DNA from: Archivesica marissinica
Taxonomy: Eukaryota; Mollusca; Bivalvia; Venerida; Vesicomyidae
Reading direction: 5' to 3'
Length of the DNA stretch: 64,000 bases
NCBI GenBank assembly: GCA_014843695.1
Contig: CM026401.1
Coordinates: 51,329,450-51,393,449 of the forward strand
Shown: piece by piece, positions 56,601 to 64,000 of the stretch
How the letters are laid out: the number at the start of each line of letters is the position of its first letter
Numbering within the stretch: position 1 is the stretch's first letter
Translations under genes and position numbers: made by a program
The notes under the pieces: model-generated
Database searches by the model: none
Told to the model about the DNA's origin: nothing
The model's input: the letters and a program-made list of their open reading frames with translations, nothing else

Positions 56601-59600
56601 ATCCGGGGAAAAACAAACAAACTGTATATATAGAGAATATATATTATATGAAACTTTCCGAATGGAAATTAATATGTTTATCATGAAGGTTTGTTAGTTT
56701 ATACAAATTTATTTTAGCTCGATTGCGAAACAAGTTTTTTCAACTTGTATAAATCACTCTCGAGACCTCATTCCTGATGGAATCCATCGCCACGAGGGAG
56801 AGAGAAGAGGCAACGTGGAATTTAAATGCCTTGCCTAAGGGCACAATCGTAACGGCTCCAGTGGGGCTCGAAGGTTTGTTAATAGGAATAACCTTTTGGC
56901 ATCAATTACTCTGGTGAGCGGTTATGTGCCATCTCTTTCAGAAATTAGTTGTACGATATGGTTTCTTAGTAAAACTTACCAAATTAATTGTTCATCATAT
57001 CTGATCAAATTTTTATAGAGTCCCGGGTCATCGTCCACGTCAAGTTTCCGACTTTTGTCAGCCAGAAATATCCAGAGACCGCAACTGAAATTCAAGGACA
57101 AAGTTGACAACCGCCGGCTGCCTTTCATACCAATAATCAAAGAGAAACCAAATGCTCTAAGATCGTTGGAAGGTAATGTAGTAAAAATTAGGGATGGCAA
57201 CGAATGTTCGAATATTCGTTCAAACGTCCGAATATTCTAATATTAAAACAATATTCGAATATTTAAAAAAAATTCAAATCAAATTTTAATCAATTGCAGT
57301 TAAATCATAACTTAAAAGGATATATATGTTTGTTTAAATTTCAATCAATTAAGTTTCGAAAACAAAGAATGACCCAATGCGTGCCCGAAGGTGCGAAATG
57401 TCATCGCGATTTGGCTCCAAATAACAAAGGAGGGTGATGGCATGTTGTTCACACCTTACCACTAATTGATTAATGCAGTGACGGGACACAAACTGAGAAG
57501 CATTTGTTTTACTGGTACTAACTGTAGTGGAAATCGAATATTCGGATGATCTTCCGAACGAATATCACAATCACCATTCGTTGCCATCCCTAGTAAAAAT
57601 GAATATTGTATTATAAATGTGACGTTATAACGCTGTTCAAATTACTTACCCTTCACTGCATTTCGATTGAATCCCACCGTGTGTGATGTATTCCGTCATT
57701 CGAGGAAGTTATCGATCTGACCGTATTTTTCCCTGTATCTACCAGAAGTATATTATATTTTGTAGGATAGTTCAACATTCAGAAGACGCTGAATCTCCAG
57801 AAGTGTCCCTAGTTCTTTTACATGTCCGGTGTATAGCACTTTGGTTAACCGAGAACCTGTCGTATAAATTGGACGGAATGTGCAAACAACATGGATCTAT
57901 GTTGTTTGCTGTTCGACAACTGTTTTAGATCCACTATCTGAATAGCATAATGCTTGATCAGACAACATGCCGTCTGATCTGGCTCTATGCTGTATGCAAA
58001 AGTGACTAGTTGTATATGAACTTGCAATCTATGGTTTCGCAGCCCAGCGTATTAACCACTGACCAGTGAGTGTATTCATACTGTCTTAATCAAAATTGGA
58101 TGTAGTTGTTTAATTTTAAAAATAATTTTTATATGTGTCGTTTCAGAGAGTATGACACTATCCGAAGGTGTGACACCAGAAATGGCAGAGAAACCAGATT
58201 TCAAGTGAGTACAGTGATCAATCATTATACCTCGGCAAGCCCGGCCTTGAAAACATTGCTGTATTGGAATCTGTACCATACTTTGTCTTCCATTTGAAGC
58301 TGTATTGGAGTCTGTACCATACTTTGTCTTCCATTTGAAGCTGTATTGGAGTCCGTACCATACTTTGTCTTCCATTTGAAGCTGTATTGGAATATGTACC
58401 ATACTTTGTCTTCCATTTGAAGCTGTATTGGAATATGTACCATACTTTGTCTTCCATTTGAAGCTGTATTGGAATCCGTACTGTGCTTTGTCTTCCATTT
58501 ATCCCATCTCCATCTTTAATCTCCAAAATTCTGTGTCGAAATTTTCACGGAACTTTGCAAGAGGCATAATTATGTAGTCAAGGTGGGCATATCGTTGTCG
58601 TGTTCCGCATTGTTAATGTTGTTTTTATGACAGAGTTATTGCCCTTTGAAGAATGAGCAGAGTTTGTCTACACGGATACTACTATAGCTCTGTGCTGATT
58701 TCCGCGACACTTTGCTACGTTGTAGAGGCTGATCTGAACCAAACTTACTTGTGCATATCATTTTCCGCTTGGTTGATTTTTTTGACTGGACCGCCTCCGT
58801 GGTCGAGTGATTACGGTTGCGGACTTGAATACCACTGTAACCTATTATCACTTATGGTCACTTGTTCGAGCCTCGCTCGAGGCATGTCTGTTTATATGAA
58901 AAAGTTGGCAGTTTCTTACTGAGGTTAGTGCACTAAGTACTGGTTGACTGTTGGAGTCTGCCCAGGAAGGTGTTGTTAGGTAAACTGCCCGCCGACGATA
59001 TAGCCCAAAATGGTGCTGATGAAGGAGTAAAACTCGAACTAACAAATTGATTTTTGACAGAGTTATCGGCCCTTGAACATGTTTAAGATCAATGTATGTC
59101 CACATTAGTGTTGTCAGACATGTGTCCTGATTACAACAATAGATCCAGATCTCGTCTCACATTCCACTATGTTTATCTGAGGGTGAAGTTGTTATATATA
59201 GAACATAAAGAACAGACCAATTATCTTCAAAGGGTGGTTGTTATATATAGAACATAAAGAACAGACCAATTATCTTCAAAGGGTGGTTGTTATATATAGA
59301 ACATAAAGAACAGACCAATTATCTTCAACGGGTTGTTGTTATATATAGAACATAAAGAACAGACCAATTATCTTCAACGGGTGGTTGTTATATATAGAAC
59401 ATAAAGAACAGACCAATTATCTTCAACGGGTGGTTGTTACATAAAGAACAGAACAGACCAATTATCTTCAACGGGTGTTGTTATATATAGAACATAAAGA
59501 ACAGACCAATTATCTTCAAAAATAAAGAACAGACCAATTATCTTCAACGGGTGGTTGTTATATATAGAACATAAAGAACATACCAATTATCTTCAAAGGG

Positions 59601-61348
59601 TTGTTGTTATATATAGAACATAAAGAACAGACCAATTATCTTCAAAGGGTGGTTGTTATATATAGAACAAAGAACATACCAATTATCTTCAAATGGTGGT
59701 TGTTATATATAGAACATAACAAACAGACCAATTATCTTCAACGGGTGGTTGTTATATATAGAACATAAAGAACAGACCAATTATCTTCAACGGGTTGTTG
59801 TTATATATAGAACATAAAGAACATACCAATTATCTTCAAAGGGTGGTTGTTATATATAGAACATAAAGAACATACCAATTATCTTCAAAGGGTTGTTGTT
59901 ATATATAGAACATAAAGAACATACCAATTATCTTCAAAGGGTGGTTGTTATATATAGAACAGACCAATTATCTTCAACGGGTGGTTGTTATATATAGAAC
60001 ATAAAGAACAGACCAATTATCTTCAAAGGGTGGTTGTTATATATAGAACATAAAGAACAGACCAATTATCTTCAAAGGGTGGTTGTTATATATAGAACAT
60101 AAAGAACATACCAATTATCTTCAAAGGGTGGTTGTTATATATAGAACATAACAAACAGACCAATTATCTTCAAAGGGTGGTTGTTATATATAGAACATAA
60201 GGAACAGACCAATTATCTTCAAAGGGTGGTTGTTATATATAGAACATAAAGAACAGACCAATTATCTTCAAAGGGTGGTTGTTATATATAGAACATAAAG
60301 AACAGACCAATTATCTTCAAAGGGTGGTTGTTATATATAGAACATAAGGAACAGACCAATTATCTTCAAAGGGTGGTTGTTATATATAGAACATAAAGAA
60401 CAGACCAATTATCTTCAGAGGGTGGTTGTTATATATAGAACATAAGGAACAGACCAATTATCTTCAACGGGTGGTTGTTATATATAGAACATAAAGAACA
60501 GACCAATTATCTTCAAAGGGTGGTTGTTATATATAGAACATAAAGAACAGACCAATTATCTTCAAAGGGTGGTTGTTATATATAGAACATAAAGAACATA
60601 CCAATTATCTTCAAAGGGTGGTTGTTATATATAGAACATAACAAACAGACCAATTATCCAAAAAAAACAAAAACAACCAAATTCAAAGGGTGGTTGTTAT
60701 ATATAGACATAAAGAACAGACCAATTATCTTCAAAGGGTGGTTGTTATATATAGAACATAAGAACAGACCAATTATCTTCAGAGGGTGGTTGTTATATAT
60801 AGAACATAAGGAACAGACCAATTATCTTCAGAGGGTGGTTGTTATATATAGAACATAAGGAACAGACCAATTATCTTCAAAGGGTGGTTGTTATATATAG
60901 AACATAAAGAACAGACCAATTATCTTCAAAGGGTGGTTGTTATATATAGAACATAAAGAACAGACCAATTATCTTCAACGGGTTGTTGTTATATATAGAA
61001 CAGACCAATTATCTTCAAAGGGTGGTTGTTATATATAGAACATAAAGAACAGACCAATTATCTTCAAAGGGTGGTTGTTGTGCACAGGTCTGTACTATAA
61101 TTTTTAAAACGCTGTTTACTGTATACGCTATATATATATATATACACTACTAATTTCATAGATACCCACATCCGTATCAGTTTGAACTCAACACCCTGAC
61201 ATACTCCCAGGATCAGTTGAAACTGACAACCCTTCAGAAGCCCCGAAACCTTGAAGAGACCCCGTGTACAGTGATAGACAATGTTGAACAGCTCAAAGTT
61301 GTACATGAAGAATTAAAGAAGCAAACAACAATAGCTGTTGATTTAGAG
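50615..61348 (+). CDS. EXOSC10: EXOSC10 (Rrp6) N-terminal half, first seven exons
   Basis: Exons: 50615-50695 (ATG), 52088-52224, 55195-55318, 55824-55928, 57019-57172, 58147-58204 and 61162-61348; phases 0,2,0,0,1,2,0 all agree and every site is GT-AG. The first about 280 residues are covered. Exons 1-4 encode the PMC2NT domain that binds the C1D/Rrp47 cofactor (DDFDYYSSFQGFQ, DIEDKLDMLMDANDQILERV, LDEASGIKKDD). Exon 5 has NIQRPQLKFKDKVDN and PNALRSLE, exon 7 YPHPYQFEL, LEETPCTVIDNVEQL and finally IAVDLE, the first two acidic residues of the DEDD exonuclease site. Translation stops being traceable at that donor; the next exon (HHSYRSFLG in relatives) must lie past the gap at 62,405. The segment is intact. 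Combined with the 3' half at 1-10.8 kb it would make one complete gene if contigs were reordered; tandem copies are the alternative. Confidence 0.95.
50700..51178. other. EXOSC10 intron 1, first part, no recognised feature
   Basis: No repeat family or ORF recognised. Confidence 0.5.
51179..51460 (+). mobile_element. SINE family E, full length, tRNA-Thr-like head
   Basis: The first 72 bases fold like a tRNA, with anticodon loop CTGGTAA (anticodon GGT, Thr), A box TAGTCCAGTGG and B box GGTTCGATCCC; the acceptor stem is mismatched, so it is not a functional tRNA gene. The body contains GATGGGACGTTAAACCGAGG and GGAGACTCTGGAAGGGTCTC, and the tail GCGACGATAAATAAACGTAA. Confidence 0.88.
51461..51955. 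other. EXOSC10 intron 1, remaining sequence
   Basis: No recognised feature. Confidence 0.5.
51958..52136. repeat. Three copies of the EXOSC10 exon 2 acceptor region
   Basis: A roughly 66-bp segment occurs three times; the last is genuine. Each has TTGATTGCTTTATTTCCAG (intron end) and the start of exon 2 (CATACCTTGAAGGC...GTACT...CCAGTGTT). The upstream copy has a complete acceptor at 52021-52022, but its reading frame hits TGA after 14 codons. Confidence 0.92.
52393..52675. mobile_element. MITE with CAGG(G)ATCATTCTAG ends
   Basis: Same orientation and family as 35,409-35,689, in EXOSC10 intron 2. Confidence 0.75.
52845..54677. mobile_element. hAT-like element (TAGTGATGGCAAC ends) split by a Tc1
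   Basis: Inverted ends TAGTGATGGCAACGAAT and (reverse) TAGTGATGGCAACCAAT, with degenerate 8-bp flanks TTCATAAT / TTGAAAAT. The ends match the MITE at 57,189. A Tc1-type transposon occupies the middle. Confidence 0.65.
53364..54390 (+). pseudogene. Tc1/mariner transposase broken by a 7-bp duplication
   Basis: From 53364 the frame gives a paired-like DNA-binding region (RERAVGMLEAGASTEEVAAH, VGSSVQAVRSLRRRF, a GRPR hook at about 53,530). It is cut at 53,690 by a stop produced by the tandem TGAGAAC-TGAGAAC. In the shifted frame the catalytic core follows: ILFSDESRF (first Asp), VFQQDNARPH (second Asp), and SPDLNPIEHLWD with Glu, a DD34E-type core. It ends at 54,390 (TAA) after NARGGHNRY. About 340 residues is normal for Tc1. 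Only this one lesion was seen, so the copy is young. It lies in EXOSC10 intron 2. Clear terminal inverted repeats were not found. Confidence 0.9.
54678..55190. other. EXOSC10 intron 2, 3' part
   Basis: Contains a short repeat of CGCACTTGTTTAC / CATCGTCC at about 54,900-54,965 and a fragment CCCCGCGAGGGGTTCGACAT near 55,055. Nothing else recognised. Confidence 0.5.
55425..55660 (-). mobile_element. SINE family C copy
   Basis: Minus-strand copy, tail first (ACAACTTTATTTTAGCTCAA), head at about 55,650 (CGCACCTGAAGTGAAC). EXOSC10 intron 3. Confidence 0.8.
56352..56612 (+). mobile_element. SINE family A copy
   Basis: Head TCGAGTGGTTATGGTCGCTG, tail GCAGACGTAAAATCCGG. EXOSC10 intron 4. Confidence 0.82.
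56693..56875 (-). mobile_element. SINE family C copy
   Basis: Minus-strand copy with AAATTTATTTTAGCTCGATT at the left and CGGCTCCAGTGGGGCTCGAA at the right; the tRNA-like head is missing. EXOSC10 intron 4. Confidence 0.8.
57189..57592. mobile_element. hAT-type MITE with exact 8-bp target duplication
   Basis: A 404-bp element with ends TAGGGATGGCAACGAAT and the exact inverted ATTCGTTGCCATCCCTA, flanked by GTAAAAAT at 57181-57188 and 57593-57600. It is rich in GAATATTCG near both ends. It starts 16 bp into EXOSC10 intron 5. Confidence 0.93.
57601..58140. other. EXOSC10 intron 5, remainder
   Basis: Holds a diverged piece (about 57,880-58,020) of the MITE at 41,743, with inverted CAAACAACATGGATC / GTTGTTTGC and CTCTATGCTGTATGC. 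No gene. Confidence 0.5.
58245..58500. repeat. 41-bp minisatellite
   Basis: Six to seven units with CCATACTTTGTCTTCCATTT and GAAGCTGTATTGGAATCTGT, about 40 bp after EXOSC10 exon 6. Confidence 0.92.
58790..59040 (+). mobile_element. SINE family A copy
   Basis: Head CCGCCTCCGTGGTCGAGTGA, B-box region TTGTTCGAGCCTCG, body AAAAAGTTGGCAGTTTCTTA. EXOSC10 intron 6. Confidence 0.82.
59180..61085. repeat. 49-bp minisatellite, about 38 copies
   Basis: Unit GGTGGTTGTTATATATAGAA, CATAAAGAACAGACC, AATTATCTTCAAAG. It fills most of EXOSC10 intron 6 and stops about 75 bp before exon 7. Confidence 0.96.
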
Positions 61349-61574
61349 GTACGGAAACATTACGAAATTTTGTTCGCTGCCCAGTCCCTGTTGCCGAGTG
61401 GTAACGGTTGTTTACTTCAAATCACTTGCCCATCACCACTATAGGATCGAACCCCACCGGATGTGTAAAACTATTTCATGTTTGTAAGCTGTCCAGTAGG
61501 TTTGCATTATTTATCTGTTCTGTTACATATATATGCAACATTGTAAGACAAATATAGGATTTAAAAACAAGCTT

Positions 61575-61853
61575 GTCCGCCTCCGTGGTCGAGTGGTTAC
61601 GGTCGCTGACTTGTATACAACTGTAACCTATCATCACTGATGGTCACTGACGGGTTCGAGCCCCGCTCTCATTTATATGAAAAAGTTGGCAGTTTCTTAC
61701 GGAGGTTGGTGCACCCAAGTACTGGTTAACCGCTGGAGCCTGCCCAGGAAAGGTGTTGTTAGGTAAACTGCCCACCGGCAATATAGCCCGAAATGGTGCT
61801 GATGCACGCAGCAGGCGTAAAACCCGAAATATAAATAAAAAATATAAATAAAT
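61575..61853 (+). mobile_element. SINE family A with target duplication
   Basis: Full-length copy flanked by AAAAACAAGCTT (about 61,563-61,574 and 61,854-61,865). EXOSC10 intron 7. Confidence 0.88.
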
Positions 61854-61914
61854 AAAAACAAGCTTAAAAGAAAGTTTATGTAAATTCATCTCCATAGATG
61901 TTTGGTTGTTCTAC

Positions 61915-62404
61915 CTGGGTGCCCGCTCATACCTGACACAATACTGAGACAAGCAACTGCCCGCTCATACCTGACACAATACTGAGACAAGCAACTGCCC
62001 GCTCATACCTGACACAATACTGAGACAAGCAACTGCCCGCTCATACCTGACACAATACTGAGACAAGCAACTGCCCGCTCATACCTGACACAATACTGAG
62101 ACAAGCAACTGCCCGCTCATACCTGACAAATATGAGACGAGCAACTGCCCGCTCATACCTGACACAATACTGAGACAAGCAACTGCCCGCTCATACCTGA
62201 CACAATACTGAGACAAGCAACTGCCCGCTCATACCTGACACAATACTGAGACAAGCAACTGCCCGCTCATACCTGACACAATACTGAGACAAGCAACTGC
62301 CCGCTCATACCTGACACAATACTGAGACGAGCAACTGCCCGCTCATACCTGACACAATACTGAGACGAGCAACTGCCCGCTCATACCTGACACAATACTG
62401 AGAC
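61915..62404. repeat. 38-bp minisatellite, 13 copies, ends at a gap
   Basis: Unit GCAACTGCCCGCTCATACCT plus GACACAATACTGAGACAA, nearly invariant. Confidence 0.96.
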
Positions 62405-63404
62405 NNNNNNNNNNNNNNNNNNNNNNNNNNNNNNNNNNNNNNNNNNNNNNNNNNNNNNNNNNNNNNNNNNNNNNNNNNNNNNNNNNNNNNNNNNNNNNNN
62501 NNNNNNNNNNNNNNNNNNNNNNNNNNNNNNNNNNNNNNNNNNNNNNNNNNNNNNNNNNNNNNNNNNNNNNNNNNNNNNNNNNNNNNNNNNNNNNNNNNNN
62601 NNNNNNNNNNNNNNNNNNNNNNNNNNNNNNNNNNNNNNNNNNNNNNNNNNNNNNNNNNNNNNNNNNNNNNNNNNNNNNNNNNNNNNNNNNNNNNNNNNNN
62701 NNNNNNNNNNNNNNNNNNNNNNNNNNNNNNNNNNNNNNNNNNNNNNNNNNNNNNNNNNNNNNNNNNNNNNNNNNNNNNNNNNNNNNNNNNNNNNNNNNNN
62801 NNNNNNNNNNNNNNNNNNNNNNNNNNNNNNNNNNNNNNNNNNNNNNNNNNNNNNNNNNNNNNNNNNNNNNNNNNNNNNNNNNNNNNNNNNNNNNNNNNNN
62901 NNNNNNNNNNNNNNNNNNNNNNNNNNNNNNNNNNNNNNNNNNNNNNNNNNNNNNNNNNNNNNNNNNNNNNNNNNNNNNNNNNNNNNNNNNNNNNNNNNNN
63001 NNNNNNNNNNNNNNNNNNNNNNNNNNNNNNNNNNNNNNNNNNNNNNNNNNNNNNNNNNNNNNNNNNNNNNNNNNNNNNNNNNNNNNNNNNNNNNNNNNNN
63101 NNNNNNNNNNNNNNNNNNNNNNNNNNNNNNNNNNNNNNNNNNNNNNNNNNNNNNNNNNNNNNNNNNNNNNNNNNNNNNNNNNNNNNNNNNNNNNNNNNNN
63201 NNNNNNNNNNNNNNNNNNNNNNNNNNNNNNNNNNNNNNNNNNNNNNNNNNNNNNNNNNNNNNNNNNNNNNNNNNNNNNNNNNNNNNNNNNNNNNNNNNNN
63301 NNNNNNNNNNNNNNNNNNNNNNNNNNNNNNNNNNNNNNNNNNNNNNNNNNNNNNNNNNNNNNNNNNNNNNNNNNNNNNNNNNNNNNNNNNNNNNNNNNNN
63401 NNNN
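62405..63404. other. Assembly gap, exactly 1,000 N
   Basis: Second fixed-length gap. The 38-bp repeat on its left and the 25-bp satellite on its right are unrelated, so the gap does not simply span one array. Confidence 1.
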
Positions 63405-64000
63405 GCACAATACCAAACAAATAGTCAATGCACAATTCACCAAACAAATAGTCAATGCACAATACCAAACAAATAGTCAATGCACAATACCAAACAAATA
63501 GTCAATGCACAATACCAAACAAATAGTCAATGCACAATACCAAACAAATAGTCAATGCACAATACCAAACAAATAGTCAATGCACAATACCAAACAAATA
63601 GTCAATGCCCAATACCAACATAGTCAATGCACAATACCAAACAAATAGTCAATGCACAATACCAACAAATAGTCAATGCACAATACCAAACAAATAGTCC
63701 ATGCACCATACAAACAAATAGTCAATGCACAATACCAAACAAATAGTCAATGCACATACAAACAAATAGTCAATGCCAATACCAAACAAATAGTCAATAT
63801 GCACAATAACAACCACAATAGTCAATGCACAATACCAAACAAATAGTCAATGCACAATACCAAACAAATAGTCAATGCACAATACCAAACAAATAGTCAA
63901 TGCACAATACCAAACAAATAGTCAATGCACAATACCAAACAAATAGTCAATGCACAATACCAAACAAATAGTCAATGCACAATACCAAACAAATAGTCAA
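63405..64000. repeat. 25-bp satellite, same as before gap 1
   Basis: Unit AATACCAAACAAATAGTCAA plus TGCAC, same orientation as 36,861-38,020. Copies between about 63,600 and 63,830 carry many single-base deletions; the rest are uniform. It runs off the window. Confidence 0.96.

Noticed and set aside
1177..61348. A single EXOSC10 gene running through the window
   Set aside because: The C-terminal exons precede the N-terminal exons on the same strand, so as assembled it cannot be one gene; treated as two parts pending contig reordering.

Overview
The window is animal nuclear DNA: AT-rich, with short exons in long introns (GT-AG sites, conserved phases), many tRNA-derived SINEs, MITEs and minisatellites. 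Gene content and SINE types suggest an invertebrate, probably a lophotrochozoan such as a mollusc; the species cannot be told from the sequence. Most long open frames here are artefacts of tandem repeats. The real genes had to be rebuilt exon by exon from splice sites, phase and protein resemblance.

Layout: (1) 1-10.8 kb holds the last six exons of an EXOSC10/Rrp6 gene (+ strand). (2) 18.5-21.8 kb holds a complete four-exon TTC36 gene (- strand). (3) 22.1-31.3 kb is a 9,224-bp foldback-type transposon with near-identical inverted ends made of tandem repeats and a perfect 9-bp target duplication. It carries a decayed SGNH-hydrolase/Ulp1-protease/PHD-finger gene (+) that converges on a decayed endonuclease/reverse-transcriptase gene (-). 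(4) 34.2-36.8 kb holds the first three exons of SZRD1 (+), followed by a 25-bp satellite and a 1,000-N gap. (5) 39.0-41.2 kb holds the last three exons of SDHB (+); the first of them is cut by the gap. (6) 44.7-50.4 kb holds a complete four-exon sigma-1 receptor gene SIGMAR1 (-). (7) 50.6-61.3 kb holds the first seven exons of EXOSC10 (+), head to head with SIGMAR1 across a 230-bp shared promoter. Its introns contain a broken Tc1-type transposon, an hAT-type MITE and large minisatellites. (8) A second 1,000-N gap follows, and then the same 25-bp satellite that precedes gap 1.

Three points stand out. The foldback composite element is the best candidate for an undescribed system. Several minisatellites are built from gene pieces, each unit carrying an exon edge with its splice site or a stop codon (EXOSC10 three times, SDHB, SIGMAR1). 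The piece between the two gaps (39,021-62,404) is probably misplaced: it explains at once why SZRD1 and SDHB are cut at gap 1, why EXOSC10 appears 3' half first and 5' half later, and why the same satellite borders the outer sides of both gaps.

The genes are housekeeping genes with no shared pathway: nuclear RNA decay (EXOSC10), a TPR protein (TTC36), a SUZ-domain RNA-associated protein (SZRD1), respiratory complex II (SDHB) and an ER membrane receptor (SIGMAR1).
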